Assembly (NCBI GenBank): GCA_009379955.1 | Contig: WHST01000020.1 | Span: forward strand, 1 to 64,000 | DNA length: 64,000 bases | DNA from: Streptosporangiales bacterium | Lineage (GTDB): Bacteria; Actinomycetota; Actinomycetes; Streptosporangiales; WHST01 | Direction: 5' to 3' | In this document: positions 8,190 through 15,940 of the stretch, one piece after another | Layout of the letters: the number at the start of each line of letters is the position of its first letter | Position numbering within the stretch: position 1 is the stretch's first letter | Made by a program: the position numbers and the translations under genes | Notes under the pieces: generated by a model | Told to the model about the DNA's origin: nothing | The model's input: the letters and a program-made list of their open reading frames with translations, nothing else | Database searches by the model: none

Positions 8190-9500
8190 ATGGGCCAGGC
8201 AATGGGCAGAGCGCACCGACGTCGACTGGTCGCCGTGGTGGCGGCCCTCGCGTGCACGGCCGGAGTCGCGGCGTGCGGCGGTGGCAGTGACGGTGGCTCC
8301 GACGGCGGCGACGTCACGCTGACGTTCTGGACCCACACGCACCCGCCGATGATCGAGCTGAACAAGACGCTCATCGCACAGTACGAGAAGGCGAACCCGA
8401 ACGTCACGGTCGAGTACCAGACCATCCCGAACACCGAGTTCGGCACGAAGATGCTGACGGCGCTGTCCAACGGCACCGGGCCCGACGTCATCAACATGGA
8501 CGACAACGCACTGCGCGGCGAGTACATCCCGAAGAACCTCCTCGCGCCCGTCGATCCCAAGGCGTTCGGCAAAGGCTCGGTCGAGGAGCTGGAGAAGGGC
8601 TACGCCGCGGGCGTCCTCGACGGCGCCAAGGACGCGAAAGGCACCCTCTACGGAGTGCCGAGCGAGCTGAACAGCACGGCCTTCGCCATCAACACCAAGC
8701 ACTTCCGCGACGCCGGTCTCGACCCGAAGAAGCCGCCGAAGACGTGGGACGAGGTATCCGCGTACGGCAAGAAGCTCGTCGCCGCCGGGCACGGGCAGTC
8801 GTTCAACTTCAACTACATCCACTCCGGCTGGTACAGCCAGATGTACCAGACGCTGCTGAACCAGACGGGCGGCAGCATCGCGAACGGGTCGTGCGACAAG
8901 GCGACGGTCAACCAGCCGAAGTCCGTGGCGACGATGCAGATCTGGGCCGACCTCGCCCGCAACGACAAGATCGCCGACCCGCACAAGGCGAGCCGCGAGG
9001 CGACGGCGCCGTACCAGGACCTCGCCACCGGCAAGCAGTCGATGGCGATCGTCTACCCGTGGTCGATGCCGCAGATCGCGGACTCGAACCCCGATGTCTA
9101 CAAGGACCTCAGCGTCGTGCCGCTCCCCCAGGTCGACGTCGCGAAGCCGGTGATCCGTTGGTACGGCTACGACTGGGCGGTGAACAAGGCGTCGGAGGAA
9201 CAGGAGGCGGCCTGGAAGTTCATCGCGTTCCTCTCCACCAAGCACGACGCCTGGCTCAGCGATGTCGGGTTCATCCAGGGCCAGCAGGGCTGGACCGAGT
9301 CGAAGCCGGCCAAGGAGCTCGACGACTACGACACGTGGGCCAAGGCGTATACCAACGGCAAGTTCGACCAGGTGTGCCCGCACTGGAGCGAGGTCCAGGA
9401 CGCGCTGAAGGCCGCCATCGACAAGGTCGTGTTCGACGGTGTCGCGCCCCAGCGGGCGCTCGACCAGGCGAACACCCAGATCCAGTCGTCCATCGAGTAG
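8190..9500 (+). CDS. Sugar ABC transporter substrate-binding lipoprotein
   Basis: 436-aa family-1 solute-binding protein. A basic N-terminus (RAHRRR), hydrophobic stretch and lipobox-like VAAC predict lipidation and anchoring outside the membrane. LTFWTHTHPPMIELN at the mature N-terminus and WYGYDWAVNKASEEQEAAWKF near residue 330 are typical of sugar-binding proteins of the UgpB/MalE type. ATG 8190 follows GGGAG. It heads an operon with two permeases, a kinase and NanE, so an amino sugar such as N-acetylmannosamine, a sialic-acid derivative or an oligosaccharide is the likely ligand. Confidence 0.9.
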   Translation: MGQAMGRAHRRRLVAVVAALACTAGVAACGGGSDGGSDGGDVTLTFWTHTHPPMIELNKTLIAQYEKANPNVTVEYQTIPNTEFGTKMLTALSNGTGPDVINMDDNALRGEYIPKNLLAPVDPKAFGKGSVEELEKGYAAGVLDGAKDAKGTLYGVPSELNSTAFAINTKHFRDAGLDPKKPPKTWDEVSAYGKKLVAAGHGQSFNFNYIHSGWYSQMYQTLLNQTGGSIANGSCDKATVNQPKSVATMQIWADLARNDKIADPHKASREATAPYQDLATGKQSMAIVYPWSMPQIADSNPDVYKDLSVVPLPQVDVAKPVIRWYGYDWAVNKASEEQEAAWKFIAFLSTKHDAWLSDVGFIQGQQGWTESKPAKELDDYDTWAKAYTNGKFDQVCPHWSEVQDALKAAIDKVVFDGVAPQRALDQANTQIQSSIE

Positions 9501-9503
9501 CCG

Positions 9504-10400
9504 GTGGCAGCGACCAGCAGTGCCGTGCCGCGCGGGCAGGCGGGGCCGAGACGCCGCCTCGACGCGAGACGTGACGCCGTCGGGGCGATCCTCGCCGTGC
9601 CCGCGCTGGTGCTGTTCCTCGCGTTCGCGATCTGGCCGGCGCTGCGCGTCTTCTATCTCAGCCTCTTCGACTACTCGCTGACGGCGCCCCCGGAGTGGGT
9701 GGGTGCGGGGAACTTCGAGTTCCTGCTCGGCAGCAGCGAGTTCCACCGCGTCATCCTCAACTCGCTGTTCTACGTCGCCGCGACGTACGTGCCGTCGGTC
9801 TGCCTCGCGCTCGGGCTCGCGCTCGTACTCAGGTCCCGCATGCCCGCTGCGGGCGCCGTCCGGCTGCTCTACTTCGTGCCCGTGGCGATGAGCTGGGTGG
9901 CGGTGTCGGTCATCTGGCGGCTCGTCCTGCAGCCCGACGGCCTGCTCAACCAGACCTTCGGCCTCGACCTCAACTGGCTGACGACCACCGCGACCGCCAA
10001 GTGGGGTCTGGTGCTGATGAGCGTATGGAAGGAGACCGGCTTCTTCCTCATCCTGTTCCTCGCCGGCCTCAGCGCGATCCCGGAGGACCTGTACGAGGCC
10101 GCGGTCGTCGACGGCTGCTCGGCATGGCAGCGGTTCGTCCACGTCACGCTGCCGATGCTCAAGCCGACGACCGCGATCTGCTCGATCATGGCGGTCATCC
10201 GCGGCTTCCAGGCGTTCAGCGCGCAGTACGTCATGACCGGAGGCGGCTTCGGCACCGAGGTCGTCAACCTGTACGTGTACAAGACCGCGTTCGAGAACGC
10301 TCGGATGGGACGCGCGTCCGCCGTCGCCGTCCTGATGTTCTTCCTGTTGCTGCTCCTCACCCTGCTGCAGCTGCGGCTCTTCCGCCGGGACGACCGATGA
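9504..10400 (+). CDS. Sugar ABC transporter permease (MalF/UgpA type)
   Basis: 298-aa inner-membrane permease with about six TM helices and the EAA loop EDLYEAAVVDGCSAWQRFVH that contacts the ATPase. GTG 9504 begins 3 nt after the binding-protein stop. The stop overlaps the next ATG (ATGA). No ATPase gene is present in the operon, so the transporter presumably uses a shared MsiK/MalK-type ATPase encoded elsewhere, as is common for actinobacterial sugar importers. Confidence 0.9.
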   Translation: MAATSSAVPRGQAGPRRRLDARRDAVGAILAVPALVLFLAFAIWPALRVFYLSLFDYSLTAPPEWVGAGNFEFLLGSSEFHRVILNSLFYVAATYVPSVCLALGLALVLRSRMPAAGAVRLLYFVPVAMSWVAVSVIWRLVLQPDGLLNQTFGLDLNWLTTTATAKWGLVLMSVWKETGFFLILFLAGLSAIPEDLYEAAVVDGCSAWQRFVHVTLPMLKPTTAICSIMAVIRGFQAFSAQYVMTGGGFGTEVVNLYVYKTAFENARMGRASAVAVLMFFLLLLLTLLQLRLFRRDDR

Positions 10401-11245
10401 TGCCGCGCTCGTCGCACCCCGCCGCGGTCACCGGGCGCGTGCTCGGCTGGCTCGTCGTCGCGGCCGGCGGCGTCATGTTCGCGGCCGTGCTCGTGTACGC
10501 CGTGCTGTCCGCGTTGAAGCCGGCGGGTCAGGTGCTGAGCGTGCCGCTGCGCTGGCTGCCCGACCCGTTCCAGTGGTCCAACATCCTGCTGCCGTTCACC
10601 GAGACGGCGTTCGCGCGGTTCTACCTCAACTCCGCGGTGGTCGGCGTCGCGGTCACCGCGCTCAACGTGTTCACCTGCACGCTCGCGGGCTACTCGTTCG
10701 CCAAGTACCGCTACCCGGGACGCAACGCGGCGTTCGTCGTCGTCCTCGCCACCGCGATGGTGCCTCTCGAGGTCATCTACGTCCCGCTGTACGCGCTCGT
10801 CTACGACCTCGGCTGGGTGAACAGCTTCGCCGGGCTGATCGTCCCCGCGGGCACCAGCGCGTTCGGCATCTTCTTGATGCGGCAGGCGATGACGCAGGTG
10901 CCCGACGAGCTGCTCGAGGCGGCGCGCATCGACGGCGCCGGCGAGCTCCGCACCCTGGTACGGATCGTCATGCCACTCGTCCGCGGCCCACTCGCCGCCC
11001 TGGCGCTGTTCATCTTCATGACGAACTGGGACTCGCACCTGTGGCCGCTGCTGGTCGGCTCGGACGAGGCGCACACCACGCTGCCGGTCGGGCTCTCGGC
11101 GATGCAGGCCAACAACCTCGGCGCCGCGGGCATCCCGATGATGATGGCCGCCGCGATCCTCGCCCTGCTGCCCACCCTGCTGCTGTTCCTCACCCTGCAG
11201 AAGCGGTTCGTGCAGGGCGTGGCCATGACGGCCGGGATCCGATGA
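10397..11245 (+). CDS. Sugar ABC transporter permease (MalG/UgpE type)
   Basis: 282-aa permease with six predicted TM helices and the EAA motif DELLEAARIDGAGELRTLVR near residue 170. ATG 10397 overlaps the preceding stop. Its own stop overlaps the ATG of the kinase gene, so the operon is fully coupled. It pairs with the 9504 gene to form the translocation channel. Confidence 0.9.
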   Translation: MMPRSSHPAAVTGRVLGWLVVAAGGVMFAAVLVYAVLSALKPAGQVLSVPLRWLPDPFQWSNILLPFTETAFARFYLNSAVVGVAVTALNVFTCTLAGYSFAKYRYPGRNAAFVVVLATAMVPLEVIYVPLYALVYDLGWVNSFAGLIVPAGTSAFGIFLMRQAMTQVPDELLEAARIDGAGELRTLVRIVMPLVRGPLAALALFIFMTNWDSHLWPLLVGSDEAHTTLPVGLSAMQANNLGAAGIPMMMAAAILALLPTLLLFLTLQKRFVQGVAMTAGIR

Positions 11246-12174
11246 CGATCGTCGGCGTCGACGGCGGGCAGAGCACGCTGCGGCTCGCGGTCGCGGGCAC
11301 CTCGCTCCACGCCGAGCGCGAGGGTTTCAGCTACTTCCATGGCGACCCCTACGGCGAGCAGCTCACCGCGATCACGCTGTGCTGGGAGGAGGTAGGCCGT
11401 CCGGCACCCACCGCGGTCGTCGCGCTCGGCCTCACCGGTGCGCCGAGCGACCCGACCAGGCGCGCCGACTTCGCACGAGCCGTCGCCGGCGTCCTCGGCG
11501 CCGCGGAGGTCAGGCTCTGCGCCGACATGGTCACCGCGCACCTCGGCGCGCTGCCCGACGGCCACGGCGTCGTGGTGGCGGCGGGCACCGGCGTCGCCTG
11601 CCTCGGCGTCGACGCGCGCAGCGGGGCACTGCAGCCGGTGGATGCGCGAGGACACCTGTTCGGCGACGACGGCAGCGCGTTCGCCGCAGGCAGGGCGGGG
11701 ATCGCCGCGACCCTGCGCGCGCTCGACGGGCGCGGTCCCGCCACGGCGTTGTCCGAGGCGGCGGAACGCAGGTACGGCCCGCACCGGGCCATGACCCAGC
11801 GGCTCTACGCCTCCCTCACGGTCGTCGCGGAGACCGCCGCGTTCGCCGTCGACGTCGACGCGGCGGCGTCCGCGGGTGACGAGGTAGCGACCGCGATCAT
11901 CGACGACGCCGCCGCCGACCTCGTCAGATCCGCCACGGCCGCGGCACGTGTCGTACCTGACGAGCCCGTGCCGGTCGCGGGCACGGGCCGCTGGTTCCGC
12001 GCACCCGCGCTGCACCAGGCGTTCGTCGAGCGGCTCGCCACCCGGCCGAGGCTGCAACTCGTCGAGCCCGCGGGCGACGCGCTCGCCGGTGCCTGCCGGC
12101 TCGCCGCCGCCGCGGACATCGGGCCCTACCTCCCGCTCGTCCACGTCCATCACGAAGGGGGTCGCGCCCGATGA
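11242..12174 (+). CDS. BadF/BadG-type sugar kinase (N-acetylhexosamine kinase-like)
   Basis: 310-aa ASKHA-superfamily kinase. The phosphate-1 loop VGVDGGQST is at the N-terminus, the phosphate-2 loop VVAAGTGVACLG near residue 115, and GHLFGDDGSAF follows, the pattern of N-acetylglucosamine kinase/BadF proteins. Placed between the sugar permeases and NanE, it most likely makes N-acetylmannosamine-6-phosphate (NanK role) or GlcNAc-6-phosphate. Overlapping start and stop codons (11242/11245 and 12171/12174) indicate coupled translation. Confidence 0.85.
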   Translation: MTIVGVDGGQSTLRLAVAGTSLHAEREGFSYFHGDPYGEQLTAITLCWEEVGRPAPTAVVALGLTGAPSDPTRRADFARAVAGVLGAAEVRLCADMVTAHLGALPDGHGVVVAAGTGVACLGVDARSGALQPVDARGHLFGDDGSAFAAGRAGIAATLRALDGRGPATALSEAAERRYGPHRAMTQRLYASLTVVAETAAFAVDVDAAASAGDEVATAIIDDAAADLVRSATAAARVVPDEPVPVAGTGRWFRAPALHQAFVERLATRPRLQLVEPAGDALAGACRLAAAADIGPYLPLVHVHHEGGRAR

Positions 12175-12851
12175 CGAGTCTTCCGTTCGCACGAGGCTCG
12201 CTGCTCGTGTCCTGCCAGGCCAAGCCGCCGAACCCGTTGCACGGGCCGGAGACGATGGCGCTGATGGCACGGGCGGCGGAGGCCGGCGGCGCTGCGGGCA
12301 TCAGGGCGAACGGACCGGCGGACATCGCGGCGATCCGCGCCGTCACCGAGCTGCCGGTCATCGGCATCGACAAGCGGGGCGACCCGGGCGGTGTGTTCAT
12401 CACCCCCACACCGGAGGCCGCGCTGGCCGTCGTCCACGCGGGCGCCGCCATGGTCGCGATCGACGGCACCGCCAGGGAGCGGCCGGACGGCGGCAGCCTG
12501 CGCGACCACGTCACGGCGATCCACGAGACCCTCGGCGTCCCGGTGATGGCCGACGTCGACACGATCGAGAACGGCGAGCGCGCCCGTACCGCCGGCGCGG
12601 ACCTGGTGGCCTCGACGCTGTCCGGGTACACGGCGCAGCGCGCTGCCCCCGACGAACCGGACGTCGACCTGGTGGCCCTGCTCGCCGAGCGGCTCGACTG
12701 CCCCGTCGTGGCCGAGGGCCGCTACCGCACCCGCGCCGACGTCGCCGCCGCACTCGCCGCCGGCGCGTACGCCGTCGTGGTGGGCACGGCGGTGACGAAC
12801 CCGATGGCCATCACCCGCCGCCTCGCCGGCGCCGCGGTGCCGCGGAACTGA
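12171..12851 (+). CDS. nanE: N-acetylmannosamine-6-phosphate 2-epimerase
   Basis: 226-aa TIM-barrel epimerase converting ManNAc-6-P to GlcNAc-6-P. Family features are the N-terminal LLVSCQAKPPNPLHGPETM, GIRANG, PVIGIDK, VAIDGTARERP and C-terminal VVAEGRYRTRADV and VVVGTAVTNP. Length is normal. No N-acetylneuraminate lyase (nanA) is nearby, so the pathway may start from ManNAc or a ManNAc-containing glycan rather than free sialic acid. It ends 18 bp from a convergent SIS gene. Confidence 0.9.
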   Translation: MTSLPFARGSLLVSCQAKPPNPLHGPETMALMARAAEAGGAAGIRANGPADIAAIRAVTELPVIGIDKRGDPGGVFITPTPEAALAVVHAGAAMVAIDGTARERPDGGSLRDHVTAIHETLGVPVMADVDTIENGERARTAGADLVASTLSGYTAQRAAPDEPDVDLVALLAERLDCPVVAEGRYRTRADVAAALAAGAYAVVVGTAVTNPMAITRRLAGAAVPRN

Positions 12852-12869
12852 GTCGTCGTGTCCGCGGGA

Positions 12870-13631
12870 TCAGGGCTCGTTCTGCATGACCCTGGTGCCG
12901 TAGCGGGCCTGCAGGGCGTCGTTGCGGGCCTTGCCGTCCGGGACGTTCACCGACGTGAGCACCGGCACCTCGGCGCCGCGGGCCAGCAGGAGGCCGCTGG
13001 CCTCGGTGACGATCATCTGCGCGATGAGTGCCCCGGTGACGGTCGAGCTCGGCGTGATCGTCGCACCACCGGGCAGCTCGACCTCGGAGTCGCCGACGAC
13101 GCCGCAGTTGTCGACGACCACGTCGGCGACCTCCATCAGCCGCGCGCCTGACGGGTGCGTCGACGTGATCGACGAGCTGTGGCGTACGGACGTGACCGCG
13201 ATGACACCGTTGCCGTTCTCCCTGGCCAGCCGCGCGATCTCGACGGAGGTGGCGTTGCCCCCGGAGTTGGAGGCGATCAGGAAGACGTCGGCCGGGCTGA
13301 TCTCGTGGAGCGCCCACAGTCGCTGCGCGAACTCGACGTTGCGCTCGGCCTCGGGGTTGACGATCTCGTCGGGCGTGGCCTTGCCGGCCATCACCAGCTG
13401 CTTGAGGGCGAGCTTGTTCGCGGCGACGAACCCGCCCGCCCGTCCCGCGATCTCCATGGCGAACGACTGCGAGTGTCCGGTGCCGAAGGCCTGGAGGACT
13501 CCGTCGGACGCCAGCGCGTCGGCGCACAGCCTCGCGGCGGCCGACACCGACTCCCGCTGCGTCGTGACCACGCGCTCGATCGCCTGCCGCATGATGCCGA
13601 CGGCCGTGGTCTGGTCGGGGAAGTCAGTCAT
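12870..13631 (-). CDS. SIS-domain sugar isomerase-like protein
   Basis: 253-aa protein with one SIS (sugar isomerase) domain: VLQAFGTGHSQSFAMEIAGRAGG near residue 40 is the phosphosugar loop and FLIASNSGGNATSVEIA near 115 the second loop. It resembles the UPF0309/AgaS-like group rather than glucosamine-6-P synthase. ATG 13631 overlaps the stop of the upstream ceramidase-like gene. It may isomerise or deaminate an amino-sugar phosphate formed by the facing kinase/NanE operon, or sense such a sugar. Confidence 0.85.
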   Translation of the reverse strand: MTDFPDQTTAVGIMRQAIERVVTTQRESVSAAARLCADALASDGVLQAFGTGHSQSFAMEIAGRAGGFVAANKLALKQLVMAGKATPDEIVNPEAERNVEFAQRLWALHEISPADVFLIASNSGGNATSVEIARLARENGNGVIAVTSVRHSSSITSTHPSGARLMEVADVVVDNCGVVGDSEVELPGGATITPSSTVTGALIAQMIVTEASGLLLARGAEVPVLTSVNVPDGKARNDALQARYGTRVMQNEP

Positions 13632-14899
13632 GTCACATCCTTCGTCTGGAGCGATTCCAACAGTCGGCCGCACTCGGCCAGGGCCGCCTCCGCGGCCCCT
13701 GGTCCGCACGGACTGATCAGCACCTCGTACTCGACCGAGGCGTACGCGTCTCGGGTGGGAAGGTACCCGAGATACCCGTTGGTGTAGCCGACGAGCACGG
13801 CGCCGCGACCGGCCCGCGCCCGCCAGCCGTCCGCGAGGTCGAGGAACGGCTCGCCGCCGAGCGCGGCGAGCCGCAGGTCACCGATCGACACCACGCCCGT
13901 CGCACACCGCGGGTCGCGCACCGACCGCGCGCGGTCGGCCAGCAGGGCGCCCTGCCACCGCGTGTACGCCGTGCGCCGCTGCGGCGATCCCTCGGGCAGC
14001 TCGCCGATCCGGCGTTCGAGCTCCGCCAACGGCTCCGGCGGCCCGGTGTCGGTGCGCGGCGCCACCGCTACCCGGCTCGACGCCGCGGCGACGGTACCGT
14101 CGCCGACGACCGCGTCGGGCGGTGCGTGCAGCAGCTCCGCGACCTGCGAGGCGACGAGGTCGCCGAGCCGACGCAGCTCCGCCGGCGTCTGCGCCCGGCG
14201 GTGCGGCCTGGTGCTCACGTCGCCCGCCGCGCCCGTCGCGACGACGCACCACGCCGCGCCGAGCGACGTGCCGAGTGCCCGGCGTACCGCACCGGGCAGG
14301 TCGGCACTCGTGGCGCGGTTGCCCGCGTCGAGCACCGTCGGGTGCACGGGCAGCACGACGACGAGGCCGCGCGTACGTTCCTGGTCACGTACCTCGATCA
14401 CCGAGAACGGCACGGACCTGCGCGGCCGAGGACCGCTGCGCTGACCGGCCACGTCGGCCAGCTCGCCGTGCCGCACGACCAGCCGCGCGGGCGACTCCGC
14501 GCGCACCGCGTCCGACACGGCCGCGGCGACGGTGGTGGGGATCACCGTGTGCCACGGAGCCGGCGTGGGTCCGTCGCCCGGATGGCAACCGGTATCGGGG
14601 CCCGCGTGGGTGTGCGTGGCCGAGAGCCATACGGTCTCCGGCGAGCAGGACGGCACGGTGTCGACCACCGCCGCCCGCGTCGCGGCCGTCAGGTCGGCGG
14701 TGACGCAGGGCAGGTCGGCGACGGCCCACACGAACCTGCGCGTCCCCGCGCCGATCGTCACGACGCCGACCTCGAGCGGGTCGAGGGAACCGGCCGCGCC
14801 GCCCTCGCGGTCGGCGTACCCGCCCAGGCGCGTGCCGTCCGGCACGTCGAGCACCACCGTGGCGTGGCCGACCGCGATCGGTGCGGCGTCAGACGCCAT
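13628..14899 (-). CDS. Neutral/alkaline ceramidase-like hydrolase
   Basis: 423-aa protein resembling the N-terminal domain of neutral non-lysosomal ceramidases: RLGGYADR near the start and SATHTHAGPDT near residue 100 (zinc-binding His-x-His) are diagnostic. No signal peptide is visible, so it should be cytoplasmic, unlike secreted ceramidases. Its start overlaps the end of the HutC-type regulator and its stop overlaps the SIS gene, giving a coupled three-gene operon. Such proteins occur in carbohydrate operons and may cleave an amide such as an N-acyl group; the substrate is unknown. Confidence 0.75.
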   Translation of the reverse strand: MASDAAPIAVGHATVVLDVPDGTRLGGYADREGGAAGSLDPLEVGVVTIGAGTRRFVWAVADLPCVTADLTAATRAAVVDTVPSCSPETVWLSATHTHAGPDTGCHPGDGPTPAPWHTVIPTTVAAAVSDAVRAESPARLVVRHGELADVAGQRSGPRPRRSVPFSVIEVRDQERTRGLVVVLPVHPTVLDAGNRATSADLPGAVRRALGTSLGAAWCVVATGAAGDVSTRPHRRAQTPAELRRLGDLVASQVAELLHAPPDAVVGDGTVAAASSRVAVAPRTDTGPPEPLAELERRIGELPEGSPQRRTAYTRWQGALLADRARSVRDPRCATGVVSIGDLRLAALGGEPFLDLADGWRARAGRGAVLVGYTNGYLGYLPTRDAYASVEYEVLISPCGPGAAEAALAECGRLLESLQTKDVT

Positions 14900-15635
14900 G
14901 ACGCACCTGGTGACGCGGCCCGAACTCCGGATGCAGCTCGACCGCCAGCCGGTACCGGTCACCGCGCGCCACCGACGTGCCCTGCTCGATGATCCGGCCC
15001 CTGCGGTCGTAGGTGACGACGGTGCTCTTCAGGCAGGGCTGGTCGAGCGGGATCTCCAGCAGCTCAGCGTCGGACGGGTCGGGCAGTACGGGCTCGACGG
15101 TGAGGCTGCCGGTGAGCACCTCGATGCCGTACCTGCGGCGCAGCAGCTCGTACCAGGAACCGCTCAGCTCGTCCTCGGCGAGCCCGGGCACGAGCTGACC
15201 GGGGATGCTGAGCGCCTCGACGCACATCGGAGTGCCGTCGACGAGACGCACCCGCGTCAGGCGCACGACGTCGTCGCCGACGGGGATGCGCAGCTGCCTC
15301 GCGACCTTCACCGTCGCGCGCACGTGGCGCAGCTCCACGACCCGGGAGCGGGTCGCCAGCCCACGCCGGCGCATGTCGGCGGAGAACGACAGCAGGCCGA
15401 GCGGTCGGGAGACCTTCGGCTGCGCGACGTACGTGCCGCTGCCGTGCCGCCGTTCGAGCAGGCCGTCGAGCACGAGCTCGTCGACGGCGCGGCGCAGCGT
15501 CATGCGCGCGACCGACCACTGCTCGGCGAGACCGCGCTCCCCCGGCAGTGCGCTGCCGACGGGAAGGCGCTCGACGAGGTCGAGCAGCCGCGCACGGATC
15601 TCGACGACCCGACTCGGTCGTTGCTTCGCCTCCAC
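14889..15635 (-). CDS. GntR-family regulator, HutC/DasR subfamily
   Basis: 248-aa regulator: winged helix at about 8-75 (LPGERGLAEQWSVARMTLRR) and a UTRA effector domain to the end (PMCVEALSIPGQLVPGL; RGRIIEQGTSVARGDRYR). UTRA proteins usually sense phosphosugars or amino sugars, which fits the NanE/kinase operon opposite. DasR-like and TGGWCCA motifs occur both upstream of this gene and upstream of the ABC operon. It is the first gene of the operon with the ceramidase-like and SIS genes. Confidence 0.9.
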   Translation of the reverse strand: MEAKQRPSRVVEIRARLLDLVERLPVGSALPGERGLAEQWSVARMTLRRAVDELVLDGLLERRHGSGTYVAQPKVSRPLGLLSFSADMRRRGLATRSRVVELRHVRATVKVARQLRIPVGDDVVRLTRVRLVDGTPMCVEALSIPGQLVPGLAEDELSGSWYELLRRRYGIEVLTGSLTVEPVLPDPSDAELLEIPLDQPCLKSTVVTYDRRGRIIEQGTSVARGDRYRLAVELHPEFGPRHQVRHGV

Positions 15636-15718
15636 GCGCGCTCCCGGTCACCGTCACGTCAGGTACTCAGCCAACCAGCAAAGCGTCCCTCACGCGAGCC
15701 CCGGGACGCATCGGGAGC

Positions 15719-15726
15719 AGACCAGT
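15719..15726. promoter_or_regulatory. DasR-like half-site AGACCAGT
   Basis: AGACCAGT lies 84 bp upstream of the HutC-type regulator start and is the exact reverse complement of the ACTGGTCT half-site upstream of the sugar ABC operon. The other half of the operator is not recognisable, so autoregulation is suggested only weakly. Confidence 0.3.
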
Positions 15727-15790
15727 CGAGCACTGTCACGGCGCCACTCCCCTGTGGGAGCACCGATCCCGCCCCCGATGACCGTCGAAG

Positions 15791-15797
15791 TGGTCCA
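15791..15797. promoter_or_regulatory. TGGTCCA motif
   Basis: This is the reverse complement of the TGGACCA pair at 7977-7991. It lies in the divergent region between the HutC-type regulator and the FAD oxidoreductase, just before the 31-bp repeats. It is a candidate operator for the regulator. Confidence 0.3.
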
Positions 15798-15806
15798 ACC
15801 GCGGAA

Positions 15807-15930
15807 CCCGGCACCGCTGGGGACCCCAGCAGGTACTCCCGGCACCGCTGGGGACCCCGGCGGGTACTCCCGGCACCGTTGGGGACCCCGGCTGTGGCTC
15901 CCACCCCTGCCGGGGACCCCGGCGCACCTA
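15807..15930. repeat. Four tandem 31-bp repeats, each with a GGGGACCCC palindrome
   Basis: Units begin at 15807, 15838, 15869 and 15900 and tile exactly to 15930. Units 1 and 2 are nearly identical, unit 3 diverges at its 3' end, and unit 4 keeps mainly the core. Each contains GGGGACCCC (15819, 15850, 15881, 15912), extended in unit 1 to GCTGGGGACCCCAGC and in unit 4 to GCCGGGGACCCCGGC, both perfect. The 31-bp period is close to three helical turns. The array fills the space directly upstream of the oxidoreductase start at 15941; a single core copy recurs at 22007-22015. The rest of this 305-bp intergenic region (15636-15806) shows only the half-sites listed separately. Confidence 0.85.
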
Positions 15931-15940
15931 GGGTGTGGCC

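Noticed and set aside
7923-10142. Upstream extension of the GNAT frame antisense to the sugar-binding protein and permease
   Set aside because: The sense-strand genes have clear motifs; the extension is low-complexity and crosses the intergenic operator region.
15807-15930. CRISPR array
   Set aside because: The whole 31-bp unit is conserved, with no unique spacers between repeats, and no cas genes are nearby.
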